A stretch of DNA of 64,000 nt from Glycomyces xiaoerkulensis (GTDB taxonomy: Bacteria > Actinomycetota > Actinomycetes > Mycobacteriales > Micromonosporaceae). This document shows, in pieces, positions 51,466 through 60,176 of the stretch. How positions within the stretch are numbered: position 1 is the first letter of the stretch; every line of letters starts with the position of its first letter. A program made the position numbers and the translations under genes. The notes beneath the pieces are model-generated. The model saw nothing but the letters and a program-made list of their open reading frames with translations. It searched no databases and was not told the DNA's origin. The stretch lies in contig NZ_PGGV01000016.1 of the NCBI RefSeq assembly GCF_002798405.1, forward strand, positions 248,001-312,000. Direction: 5' to 3'.

Positions 51466-54297
51466 GTGAAGTCCACCGCCCGCCCCGCAATCGGGGTCAT
51501 GACGAGCAAAGCCGCGGTGGAATGCCGAGTCGACGGCACGGCCCCCACCTACTGCGACGCGCCGAACCACGCCTCCCGCACCGTCCTGTACGGACGCGAT
51601 GCGGAGGTCGACGCCGTCCAGGCCCGGCTCGACGGTGCCCGCCTCGGCCACGGCGGCGCGCTGGTGGTCCGGGGCGAACCGGGCATCGGCAAATCCGCGA
51701 TCGTCGACGCCATGGTCGACCGCGCCGACGGGTTCACCGTCCTGCGCACCCTCGGCGTCGAGGCCGAGCACACCTGGTCGTACGCCGGTCTGCAGATGCT
51801 GCTGCACCCCCTGCTCGACCGCATCGACAACCTCCCGGCCGCCCAGGCCGAGGCCCTGCGCACCGCGCTCGGCATGGGCGACGGCGCCGGCCGCGCCCAG
51901 CGCCTCCAGGTCGGCCTGGCGGTGCTGAACCTGCTGGTGGACGCCTCGGCGCAGCGCCCGGTGTACGTGGTGATCGACGACGCCCACTGGCTGGACTGCG
52001 ACTCCACCGACGCGCTCCTGTTCGCCGCCCGGCGCCTGACCACCGAGTCGGTCGCGATGGTCATGGTCGTCCGCGACGGCTTCGCCCCGGTCTTCCCCGC
52101 CCCCGGCATCGCCGAACTCACGCTCGGCCCGCTCGACGCCGAAGCCTCCCAGGCCCTGCTGGACACCCGCGCCGACGCCGTGCCGTTCACCAGCCGGGAC
52201 TGGATCCTCCGCCTCGCCGAGGGCAACCCGCTCGCGCTCCTCGAGCTCCCGGTCGCCGACCACGAGGACCCGATGCACCGCCCCGAGGCCTCCAACAGCC
52301 GCTACACCACCACCTCGCGAATCAAGCAGGCGTTCACCGAGCGGATCATCGCCCTCCCCGAGAGCACCCGCACCATCATGCTGGTCGCCGCCGCCGAGGA
52401 GACCGGCGAGACGGCCGTGATCACCGAGGCCGCCGCGCGGCTCGGCGCGAACCTGTCCGACCTGGAGCCCGCCGAGATCGACGACCTGGTCCGCTACCAC
52501 ATGGGGCGCATCGAGTTCGTCCACCCGCTGATCCGTTCGGCCGCCTACCACTCGGCGCCGCGGACCCGCCGCATCGACGCCCACCGGGCCCTGTCCGAGG
52601 CGTTCGGCGAGGGCGACATCCGCCACGCCCGCCACCTGGCCGCGGCCACCACCGGCCCCGACGAGAAGGCCGCCGCCGCACTCGAATCGATCGCGTCCTA
52701 TGAGGCCGAACGCGGCGGATGCGTAGCGGAGATGGCCGCGCTCGAACGGTCGGCGTCCTTCACCCCGGAGGCTGAGGAGCGCGCCCGCCGCCTGGTCGAG
52801 GCCTCCCACACCGCCTACGCCGCCGGCCTGGTCGAGAAGGCCCTGGAGCTGGCCGAGAAGGCCGAGCGGCTCACCGAGGACCACGTGCTGCTGGCGCGGA
52901 CCGCGCTCATCCGGGCCACCATCCTGTCGTGGGCCGGGGACGCGGGCGCGTTCGAGGTGTGGATGGAGTCGGCCGAGCACTACGCGGTGACCGGCCACGA
53001 GAACACCGGCTACCCGCTGCTGCGCGGGGTGTGGAACGCGTGGGAGACCGGCGATTTCGCGAAGGTCGAGTACGCGAACGAGCTGGCCACCCGCTTCGGC
53101 GGCTCGAACAACACTTGGGCCAAGCGCCTCGCCCGCGCCGCCGCCGGGCTGAACCGGCGCCCGTGGGTGACCGCCGGGGAGGCCGTGGACGCCCTGCGGA
53201 GCCTCTACGACTACTACCAGCCGCTCCACGACGACTTCCGCCGCTTCGACCAGGTGCTGGCCGCGCGCTGGCGGCTGCTGGCCGGGGACGTGCCGGCCGC
53301 GCACCTGACCGCGAGCGAGAAGGTCCGCGACTGCCGCGAGGCGGGCGCGACGAGCCCGCTCATCCAGGCGCTGCTGGTGCAGGCGCAGACGCAGTTGCAT
53401 TACGGCCGCTACGCGGACGCGCAGGCGGCGGCGACCAGCGTGATCGAGCTGGCTGCGGAGACGAACGACCGCCGGGCGCTCATGCAGGGCCGCGTCTGGG
53501 TGCTGCTACCGATCGCGGCGATCCGCGGCGAGGAGCGGCGATGCCGCGAGCTGATCGCCGCCGCGATCGAGGACGCCCCGGAGGATTCGGTGATCCCGGC
53601 CGACACGTCGCTGGGGCTGCTCGATCTCGGGCTGGGCCGGTACGAGGCCGCGTTCGACCGGCTGCACCGCCTGGTCGAGGGTTCGACGCCGATGGAGCTG
53701 CTCACGCAGGTGCCGACGCTGGTGGAGACCGCCTTCCGGGCCGGCCGGGCCGAGGAGGTCAAGGAGGCGTTCGGCTGGTTCGCCGACTGGGCCGACGCGA
53801 CCGGGCGCCCTTACTGGGAGGCGCTGGTGGAGCGGTGCCGCGGGCTGCTGGATGCCGACGCGGAGGCGGGCGCGCACTTCGCGCGGGCGGTGGAGCTGCA
53901 CCACGCCGACGACATCGACCCGTTCGAGCGGGCGCGCACCGAGCTGGTGTTCGGCGAGTGGCTGCGGCGCGAGCGCCGGATCAACGAGGCCCGGGCGCAT
54001 CTGCGCGAGGCGACCGAGGTCTTCGAGCGGCTGGGCGCGAACCCGTGGACCGAGCGGGCGCAGGGCGAGCTGCGTGCGGCCGGGGACTCGACGGCGATCA
54101 AGACCGGCCCGGACCTGGCCGAGCGGCTGACCCCGCAGGAGCTGCAGGTAGTGCGGCTGGCCGCCGAGGGCCTGACCAACCGCCAGATCGGCGAGCAGTT
54201 GTTCGTCAGCCCGAGGACGGTGGGCTACCACCTCTACAACGCCTACCCGAAGCTCGGGGTCTCCTCCAGGACCGAACTGGCCAAGCTCAACCTGTAG
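51466..54297 (+). CDS. LAL-type LuxR family regulator, paralogue 1
   Basis: Large ATP-binding LuxR regulator, 943 residues. AAA-type NTPase at the N-terminus: Walker A GEPGIGKSAIVD, Walker B VYVVIDDAHWLD. A long helical TPR-like middle is followed by a C-terminal LuxR helix-turn-helix, LTPQELQVVRLAAEGLTNRQ and SPRTVGYHLYNAYPKLGVSS. GTG 51466 has GGAG at 5 nt; ATG 51499 is an alternative. Clearly paralogous to the regulator at 57295. Its own promoter carries the shared motif, so autoregulation is possible. Confidence 0.92.
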   Translation: MKSTARPAIGVMTSKAAVECRVDGTAPTYCDAPNHASRTVLYGRDAEVDAVQARLDGARLGHGGALVVRGEPGIGKSAIVDAMVDRADGFTVLRTLGVEAEHTWSYAGLQMLLHPLLDRIDNLPAAQAEALRTALGMGDGAGRAQRLQVGLAVLNLLVDASAQRPVYVVIDDAHWLDCDSTDALLFAARRLTTESVAMVMVVRDGFAPVFPAPGIAELTLGPLDAEASQALLDTRADAVPFTSRDWILRLAEGNPLALLELPVADHEDPMHRPEASNSRYTTTSRIKQAFTERIIALPESTRTIMLVAAAEETGETAVITEAAARLGANLSDLEPAEIDDLVRYHMGRIEFVHPLIRSAAYHSAPRTRRIDAHRALSEAFGEGDIRHARHLAAATTGPDEKAAAALESIASYEAERGGCVAEMAALERSASFTPEAEERARRLVEASHTAYAAGLVEKALELAEKAERLTEDHVLLARTALIRATILSWAGDAGAFEVWMESAEHYAVTGHENTGYPLLRGVWNAWETGDFAKVEYANELATRFGGSNNTWAKRLARAAAGLNRRPWVTAGEAVDALRSLYDYYQPLHDDFRRFDQVLAARWRLLAGDVPAAHLTASEKVRDCREAGATSPLIQALLVQAQTQLHYGRYADAQAAATSVIELAAETNDRRALMQGRVWVLLPIAAIRGEERRCRELIAAAIEDAPEDSVIPADTSLGLLDLGLGRYEAAFDRLHRLVEGSTPMELLTQVPTLVETAFRAGRAEEVKEAFGWFADWADATGRPYWEALVERCRGLLDADAEAGAHFARAVELHHADDIDPFERARTELVFGEWLRRERRINEARAHLREATEVFERLGANPWTERAQGELRAAGDSTAIKTGPDLAERLTPQELQVVRLAAEGLTNRQIGEQLFVSPRTVGYHLYNAYPKLGVSSRTELAKLNL

Positions 54298-54351
54298 GTG
54301 CGGACCGTCGCCCGGTAGCCCCACGTGTCCCGCGGTGCTATCGTACTCCGT

Positions 54352-54633
54352 ATGGAGACGATCACCCAGCGCGAATTCCGCAACAACTCTGCGGCCGTGA
54401 TGACTGCCGTTGAGAACGGGGAAACCTACGTCATCACGCGGAACGGTATCGAGGTGGCGGAGGTGCGCCCTCGCAGTCGGCGCCGGAAGGTCTCCTCCGC
54501 GGAACTGATGGAGCGGCACCGGAGGCTCCCTCCGGTCGACTACGCGGAGATGCGCAGAGAAGCCGACGAATTCTTCGGCGAGAACCGAGTCGGTGACGAC
54601 GACCCCTGGGAGCGGGCCGATGCACGAGACTGA
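54352..54633 (+). CDS. Phd/YefM-type antitoxin
   Basis: 93 residues. It starts [23 protein letters not shown], the standard Phd/YefM DNA-binding fold, with [15 protein letters not shown] next. The C-terminal half ([22 protein letters not shown]) is the toxin-wrapping tail. ATG 54352 lies about 7 nt after TATCGT (54339-54344), so it may be leaderless. It overlaps the PIN toxin by 14 nt. The whole pair is antisense to the C-terminal extension of the MFS gene at 56401. Confidence 0.9.
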   Translation: METITQREFRNNSAAVMTAVENGETYVITRNGIEVAEVRPRSRRRKVSSAELMERHRRLPPVDYAEMRREADEFFGENRVGDDDPWERADARD

Positions 54634-56401
54634 GCCTCGAGGAGTGCTCGACACCTGCGTGTACATCGACCTTCAGGACGTCGAACTGGATCTGCTTCCC
54701 GACGTCCCCGAACTGACCGCCGTCACTATGACCGAACTGCACCAAGGCATTGCGATGGCGAGGTCGTCCTCGCAGCGCGCGGTGCGTCTGGAGAAACTCA
54801 GCGCCGCGGTCGCTGACTTCGAACCGTTGCCGTACGACGGTGAGGCCGCGAGTCGATTCGGCACCCTTGCGGCACTTGTGCTGTCGCAGGGCCGGTCTCC
54901 GAAGCCGCGCCAAATGGATCTGATGATCGCGGCGATCGCTTCGGTTCACGAGATCCCGCTCTACACCCGGAATCCGGATGACTTCCTCGGCCTGGAATCG
55001 ACACTTCGGGTCGTCGCCGTATAACGGGCGACCGCTTCGAGTGCGGGACCGCCACGGTTTCGTAGTAGCCATGGCGGCTGCTCCCAGCAGCATGGTCGCG
55101 GCGACGGTCCAAGCCGAGAGCCGGTACCCGTCGATCGCCGTCGCCCCCAGGCCCCAGGCCAGCGCCGCCAGGACCGGTCCCAGCGAGGTGCCGATCGTGC
55201 GGGTGGTGGCCATGAACGCCCCGGCCGTGCCCGACTGGTCCTTCGGAGCGGTGGCGAGCAGATAAGTGTTCATCGGGGTGTTGAACACGCCGAAGGCCAG
55301 GCCGATCGCCGCGATCCGGACGCCGATGCCCGCCGGGGAGGTCGACTCGTCGACCAGCAGGAGCGGGACGATCCCGGCCAGGAGCAGGCCCGCCCCGCCC
55401 AGTGAGACGCGCCCGGCCCCGAACCGGTCGGCCAGCCAGCCCGAGACGGGCGTCATGACCGCCAGGCCCCCGACGAAGGCCAGCAGCACGGTGCTGACCA
55501 GGTCCGGACTGACCCCGTGGACGTCGGTGAGCAGGAACGGCAGGCTGAAGTTCAGCAGGCCGGTCAACGCGGACATGAGCGTCAGGCTCAGCAGCGCACC
55601 GGCCATCGCCGGGTTCCGCAGCATCGCCACGGTCGGCGCCGAGTCGGGCCGACGGACCCACACGGCCCCCAGCGCGACGCTGGCTGCCAGCGCCGCGAGC
55701 GCGATCCACGGGGCCCGGTCGAGGTATTCGAACGCCAGCAGGAACGTGAAGATCGCGCCGCCGGAGGTCGCCAGGTCGATCAGGATCGTCCGGTCCACCC
55801 GCGGCAGGCCGGTGCCGTTGCTCGGCACCGTCGCCCGCAGGGCGATGACGGCGCCGGCCCCGGCGACGGCGAAGATCCAGAACAGCCCCCGCCAGTCGAA
55901 GGCGGCGACGATGAAGCCGCCGAGGGCGATCATGCCCATGCCGCCGATGGTCATCATCAGGGTGATCGCCGACATCGCGCGGCCGCGCTGCGTTTCGATC
56001 GAGCAGGTCACCACGATCCGGCCGGTCATCCCGAACAGCAGCCCTCCCAGCAGCCCTTGGGCGGCTCTGGCCGCGACCAGGGCCGCGAAGTTCGGTGCCA
56101 GAGCGGCCGCGGCGGAGAAGACGGTGAGGCCGCCGATCGAGAACACCGCGACCGCGCGGAGGTCGGCGCGGTCGGCCAGCCGCCCGGCGGCGATGGCGAC
56201 CGCGCCCATCGGCAGTGCGTAGGCCAGCAGGACCCAGGCGGTGGCGGCCTCGCTGACGCCGAGGGCGGTGCGGATCGGCGGGAGCCCCACCGCGACGCCG
56301 GACATGCCGCCGGCGACGACGAGCTGGGCGAAGCCGACGGCGAGGATCGTCCCCCACCGGGTGCGCTCGGCCTCCGGGGCCGGGTCGAGTGTGTTCGTCA
56401 T
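54434..56401 (-). CDS. MFS drug-efflux-type transporter with abnormal C-terminal extension
   Basis: The first about 455 residues are a complete MFS domain of roughly 12 to 14 helices: [23 protein letters not shown] (motif-A region), [19 protein letters not shown] (motif C-like) and [25 protein letters not shown]. After [15 protein letters not shown] the frame stays open for about 195 polar Arg/His-rich residues that are antisense to the whole toxin-antitoxin pair. The domain would normally end near 55030. Either the original stop was lost when the pair was inserted, or the long frame is real. ATG 56401 lies 7 nt after TACGTT (leaderless). The promoter carries the shared 19-nt motif. Confidence 0.82.
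   Translation of the reverse strand: MTNTLDPAPEAERTRWGTILAVGFAQLVVAGGMSGVAVGLPPIRTALGVSEAATAWVLLAYALPMGAVAIAAGRLADRADLRAVAVFSIGGLTVFSAAAALAPNFAALVAARAAQGLLGGLLFGMTGRIVVTCSIETQRGRAMSAITLMMTIGGMGMIALGGFIVAAFDWRGLFWIFAVAGAGAVIALRATVPSNGTGLPRVDRTILIDLATSGGAIFTFLLAFEYLDRAPWIALAALAASVALGAVWVRRPDSAPTVAMLRNPAMAGALLSLTLMSALTGLLNFSLPFLLTDVHGVSPDLVSTVLLAFVGGLAVMTPVSGWLADRFGAGRVSLGGAGLLLAGIVPLLLVDESTSPAGIGVRIAAIGLAFGVFNTPMNTYLLATAPKDQSGTAGAFMATTRTIGTSLGPVLAALAWGLGATAIDGYRLSAWTVAATMLLGAAAMATTKPWRSRTRSGRPLYGDDPKCRFQAEEVIRIPGVERDLVNRSDRRDHQIHLARLRRPALRQHKCRKGAESTRGLTVVRQRFEVSDRGAEFLQTHRALRGRPRHRNALVQFGHSDGGQFGDVGKQIQFDVLKVDVHAGVEHSSRLSLVHRPAPRGRRHRLGSRRRIRRLLCASPRSRPEGASGAAPSVPRRRPSGADCEGAPPPPRYRSA
54620..55024 (+). 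CDS. PIN-domain toxin (VapC-like)
   Basis: 134-residue PIN ribonuclease. Acidic active-site residues are in place: Asp in [10 protein letters not shown], Glu in TMTELHQGI, Asp in [12 protein letters not shown] and the final Asp in [14 protein letters not shown] 54620 follows GGGAG and overlaps the antitoxin. A Phd-type antitoxin with a VapC toxin is a common hybrid pairing. It would cleave RNA when the antitoxin is lost. Confidence 0.92.
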   Translation: MHETEPRGVLDTCVYIDLQDVELDLLPDVPELTAVTMTELHQGIAMARSSSQRAVRLEKLSAAVADFEPLPYDGEAASRFGTLAALVLSQGRSPKPRQMDLMIAAIASVHEIPLYTRNPDDFLGLESTLRVVAV

Positions 56402-56408
56402 GGTCCCG

Positions 56409-56453
56409 AACGTACGGACGGGCCGACGCGTGCGGCATCCGTCGACCGACTGG
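56409..56453 (-). promoter_or_regulatory. Promoter of MFS gene with motif site 3
   Basis: Read on the minus strand: CCAGTCGGTCGACGGATGC (56453 to 56435), 20 nt, -10 TACGTT (56414 to 56409), 7 nt, ATG 56401. It has the same layout as the half-MFS promoter at 51276. Confidence 0.7.
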
Positions 56454-56488
56454 CTCAGCCCGGCGGGGCCGACTGGACCGGTCGGCCG

Positions 56489-56533
56489 CCGGTCGGCCGA
56501 CGGATGCGCCTCCAGTCGGTCCGTCCGTAGCTT
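56489..56533 (+). promoter_or_regulatory. Promoter of FMN reductase gene with motif site 4
   Basis: CCGGTCGGCCGACGGATGC (56489-56507), 20 nt, then -10 TAGCTT (56528-56533). With site 3 it forms an inverted pair (arms 56435-56450 and 56492-56507, one mismatch). An additional CCAGTCGG half-site lies at 56511-56518. Confidence 0.7.
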
Positions 56534-56574
56534 CGTTCCCGAACCCGTACCGAACCGATGAAAGTTGGAACGAC

Positions 56575-57168
56575 ATGTCAGAGAGGCTGAAGCTGGCCGT
56601 CATCATCGGCTCGACGCGCGAGGGCCGCTGGGGCCCGGTGCCGTCCGAGTGGATCGCCGAGCAGGCGGAGGCGCACGGGGACTTCGAGGTCGACCTGGTG
56701 GACCTGCGCGAGGCGGGCCTGCCGCAGTACCTGGGCGAGCGGGACATGTGGGCGACGCCGGAGCGGCCTTCCGAGCCGGTCGCCGGCCTGGGCGAACGCC
56801 TGCACCGGGCCGACGCCTTCGTGGTCGTGACTCCCGAGTACAACCACTCCTACCCGGCCCAGTTGAAGCACGCCATCGACTACTTCATGCACGAGTGGCA
56901 CGCCAAGCCGGTGGGGCTGATCTCGTACGGCGCCGGATCCGGGGGCGTGCGCGCGGTCGAGCACCTGCGGCAGATCTTCCCCGAGGTGCGCGCCATGACG
57001 ATCCGGCATTCGCTGGCCTTCCCGATGTACTGGGAGAAGCTCGATGAGAACGGCGAGTTCACCGGGTTCGCCGACTCGGAGCCGTTCGCCAAGGCGTTCC
57101 TCGACGAGCTCCGGTGGTGGGCGCGGGCGCTGGTCAGTGCCCGCAAGGAGGCCCCGCTGCCGGCGTGA
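56575..57168 (+). CDS. NADPH-dependent FMN reductase-like flavoprotein
   Basis: 197 residues, flavodoxin fold. The FMN phosphate loop is IIGSTREGRWG; VVVTPEYNHSYPAQLKHAID supplies the isoalloxazine-binding segment typical of FMN_red proteins, and YGAGSGGVRAVEHLR follows. ATG 56575 has only a weak purine tract before it. It is divergent from the MFS gene; both share the motif-bearing promoter region, suggesting joint response to a redox-active compound. A terminator separates it from the second LAL regulator. Confidence 0.9.
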   Translation: MSERLKLAVIIGSTREGRWGPVPSEWIAEQAEAHGDFEVDLVDLREAGLPQYLGERDMWATPERPSEPVAGLGERLHRADAFVVVTPEYNHSYPAQLKHAIDYFMHEWHAKPVGLISYGAGSGGVRAVEHLRQIFPEVRAMTIRHSLAFPMYWEKLDENGEFTGFADSEPFAKAFLDELRWWARALVSARKEAPLPA

Positions 57169-57171
57169 GGG

Positions 57172-57201
57172 GGCGGTCCGGCGCCGCCGCGCCGGACCGC
57201 C
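57172..57201 (+). terminator. Terminator after FMN reductase gene
   Basis: Perfect 13-bp stem, GGCGGTCCGGCGC (57172-57184) and GCGCCGGACCGCC (57189-57201), with a 4-nt loop, starting 3 nt after the stop. Confidence 0.85.
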
Positions 57202-57294
57202 GGCCTTCGGCGGCGCCGCGGCAGCGGCACCGAGAAGGTCCGACCTGGGATTCGGGGGGTTCTGCGGCCTTTGCGCAGAGCTAGGCTTGGAGCC

Positions 57295-60021
57295 ATGCTG
57301 CACGGACGCGCCGCCGAGACCGCCGCCCTCGAGTCCCTTCTCGACGACGCACGCGCATCGCGCGGTGCCGCGCTGGTGGTCCGCGGCGAGGCCGGCATCG
57401 GCAAGTCGAGCCTGATCGACTCCGCCGCCGATTCCGCCGGGGACTTCAACGTGCTGCGCTGCGTCGGGGTCGAGAGCGAGACCACCTGGTCGTTCGCGGG
57501 CCTCCAGGCCCTCCTCCATCCGCTCGCCGGCCACCTCGACGCCCTCCCCGAACCCCAGGCCCGGACCCTGCGCATCCTCCTGGGCCTGATCGAAATCCCC
57601 AAAGGGCAGGCCCGTCCCGGCAGCGACCGCTTCGCCGTGGGTCTGGCCGTGCTCGGCCTCCTCTCCGAGGCCGCCGACGACCGCCCCGTCCTCTGCATCG
57701 TCGACGACGCCCACTGGCTCGACCGCGATTCCGCCGACGTCCTCCTCTTCACCGCCCGCCGCCTCGCCGCCGAACGCGTCGCCATGGTCTTCGTCGCCCG
57801 CGACGGCTACGCCCCCGACTTCCCCGCCCCGGGCCTGGACGAGCTCAACCTCGGCCCCCTCGGCGAAGACGCCTCCACCGACCTGCTCGGCAAGCGCATG
57901 ACCGGTCTGTCGCCCTCCACCCGCGAACGCATCCTCCAAGCCGCCCAAGGCAACCCGCTCGCGCTCCTCGAACTGCCGCCGGTCGAGACCGACCCTCGCC
58001 TGGCCGCGGCCTTCCCCGGCCACCGCCGCTCCACCACCGTCCGCCTCAAGCAGACCTTCACCGACCGCATCGAGCGCCTGCCGGAGGCCACCCGTACCCT
58101 CCTGCTCCTGGTGGCCGCCGAAGACTCCGGCGACAGCGGACTCATCCTCGCCGCCGCAGAGAAACTCGGCTCCACCCTCGCCGATCTCGCCCCCGCCGAA
58201 GCCGACGACCTCATCCGGCACCACCAGGGCCGCTTCGAATTCGGCCACCCCCTCATCCGCAACGCCGCCTACCGGAGCGCGCCGAGCTACCGCCGCCTGG
58301 AGGCGCACCGGACCCTCGCCGAGTCCTACGCCCCCGAGGACCACCGTCGCTATTTCCACCTCGCCGCCGCCGCGACCGGGCCCGACGAGCAGATCGCCGA
58401 GAACCTGGAGGTCGCGGCCGAATGCGCCGCCGGGTGCGGCGGACACTCGGTCGAATACTCCATCTTCGAGCGCGCCGCCTCCTTCAGCCCGGAAGGCTCC
58501 CAGAAAGGCCGCCGCCTGATGCGCGCGGCCGAAGCCGCCCTGACCGCCGGCAACGGCCCGAAGGCCGCCGAACTGGCCTTCCAGGTCGGCCGCTTCACCG
58601 GCGACCGGACCGTCCTCGGGCGCGCCTACACCGTCGCCGCCTCGGTCGCCTCCTGGAGCGGCGACGGCCGCGAGGCCTACCGGCTGTGGATGGAGGCCGC
58701 CGACCATTTCATGGCCGGGCGGCACGAAGCGGCGGGATACCCGCTGTTCCGCGCCGTCGAGCTGGCCTGGCAGAGCGGCGACTTCTCCCGCGCCGAAGTG
58801 GCCGCCGAGCACGCCGAACGCCTCGGCCTCGACCATGCGCCGCTGGTCCGCGACCTCGCGATCGCCTCGGCCGGATTCAACCGCTCGTGCTCGGTCACCG
58901 TCGCCGAAGGCGTGGACTCCCTGCGCCGCCTCATCGACGTGCACCTGGGATTCCAGAGCCAGAACTCGCTGTCCAACCGTGCCATGATGATCTGGTGGCA
59001 CACCATGATCGGGGACATGGCCGCCGCCGAACGCGACGCCGCCGACCTCGTGCGCGAGTGCCGCGAGATCGGCGCCTCCGGCCCGCTGCCGAGGGTCCTC
59101 GTCCTCAACGGCATCACCGAGTTCCACCGGGGGCGCTGGCGGGAGGCCGAAGCCCTCGCCGACCGCGCCGTCGACATCTCCGACGAACTGGGCCAGAGGA
59201 TCTGGCCGGTGCGGGCCCGCGCCCACGTGCTCGCCCCGATCGCCGCGCTGCGCGGCGACGAAACCCGCGCCCGCGACATCATCGAGCGGGCCACCGACGG
59301 CGCCCCGGAAACGTCGGTCTCCACCGACACGGCGCTGGCGCTGCTGGACTTCAGCTCCGGCCGCTACGGGAACGCGCTCGAGCGGTACCTGGCCCACCTC
59401 GATTCGCAGGCGCCAGGGGACGCCCTCACGCACGTGCCGGTCGTGGTCGAGGCGGCCGTGCGCGCGGGCCGTCCCGAACGGATCGGCGACGCCTGGTCCT
59501 GGTTCCAGACCTGGGCCGCGGCGACCGGGAAGCCGCATTGGGCGGCGATGGTCGAGCGCTGTCGGGGGCTGCTGTCGGACGAGGCCGACTCGGGCAAGCA
59601 CTTCGAGCGCGCCGCCGACCTGCACCGCGAAGACGACCCGTTCCCGTTCGAGACGGCCAGGACCGACCTGCTGCTCGGCGAATGGCTCAGGCGCGCCAGA
59701 AGAGTCAACGAGGCCAAGGCGCGGCTGCGCACGGCCGCGGAGGTGTTCGAGCGGCTGGGCGCGAAACCGTGGGCCGACAGGGTCCGCCGCGAGCTCCGAG
59801 CGGCCGGGGACTCCGGCCCGATCGAGGCCGAGCCCGACCTGTCCGAGCGGCTGACACCCCAGGAGCTGCAGGTGGTGAAGCTCGCCGCCGCGGGTCTGAG
59901 CAACCGCGAGATCGGCGAGCAGCTCTACCTCAGCCCGCGCACGGCCGGATACCACCTGTACAAGGCCTACCCCAAACTCGGCGTCGCCTCGAGGAACGAC
60001 CTGGTGAAGCTCGGCCTCTAG
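57295..60021 (+). CDS. LAL-type LuxR family regulator, paralogue 2
   Basis: 908 residues with the same layout as paralogue 1: Walker A GEAGIGKSSLID (about 30), Walker B LCIVDDAHWLD, a long helical repeat region and C-terminal helix-turn-helix LTPQELQVVKLAAAGLSNRE and SPRTAGYHLYKAYPKLGVAS. ATG 57295 lies 7 nt after TAGGCT (57282-57287), pointing to a leaderless transcript. Unlike paralogue 1, its upstream region has no copy of the 19-nt motif. It may therefore be the constant sensor of the system; this is inference. Confidence 0.92.
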   Translation: MLHGRAAETAALESLLDDARASRGAALVVRGEAGIGKSSLIDSAADSAGDFNVLRCVGVESETTWSFAGLQALLHPLAGHLDALPEPQARTLRILLGLIEIPKGQARPGSDRFAVGLAVLGLLSEAADDRPVLCIVDDAHWLDRDSADVLLFTARRLAAERVAMVFVARDGYAPDFPAPGLDELNLGPLGEDASTDLLGKRMTGLSPSTRERILQAAQGNPLALLELPPVETDPRLAAAFPGHRRSTTVRLKQTFTDRIERLPEATRTLLLLVAAEDSGDSGLILAAAEKLGSTLADLAPAEADDLIRHHQGRFEFGHPLIRNAAYRSAPSYRRLEAHRTLAESYAPEDHRRYFHLAAAATGPDEQIAENLEVAAECAAGCGGHSVEYSIFERAASFSPEGSQKGRRLMRAAEAALTAGNGPKAAELAFQVGRFTGDRTVLGRAYTVAASVASWSGDGREAYRLWMEAADHFMAGRHEAAGYPLFRAVELAWQSGDFSRAEVAAEHAERLGLDHAPLVRDLAIASAGFNRSCSVTVAEGVDSLRRLIDVHLGFQSQNSLSNRAMMIWWHTMIGDMAAAERDAADLVRECREIGASGPLPRVLVLNGITEFHRGRWREAEALADRAVDISDELGQRIWPVRARAHVLAPIAALRGDETRARDIIERATDGAPETSVSTDTALALLDFSSGRYGNALERYLAHLDSQAPGDALTHVPVVVEAAVRAGRPERIGDAWSWFQTWAAATGKPHWAAMVERCRGLLSDEADSGKHFERAADLHREDDPFPFETARTDLLLGEWLRRARRVNEAKARLRTAAEVFERLGAKPWADRVRRELRAAGDSGPIEAEPDLSERLTPQELQVVKLAAAGLSNREIGEQLYLSPRTAGYHLYKAYPKLGVASRNDLVKLGL

Positions 60022-60176
60022 GCGCACCGACGCCCGAGTCGGGAACGATTCGGACTTCGACCTCCCCAGGTCACATCGTGTCGCAGCGCCCGCGGCCGCC
60101 CGTCCATGGCCGGGTTGACGCCACCGACTAGGTTTCTTGACCAGAGCCGACGACCGCACGAGAGGACCCGATTCGC

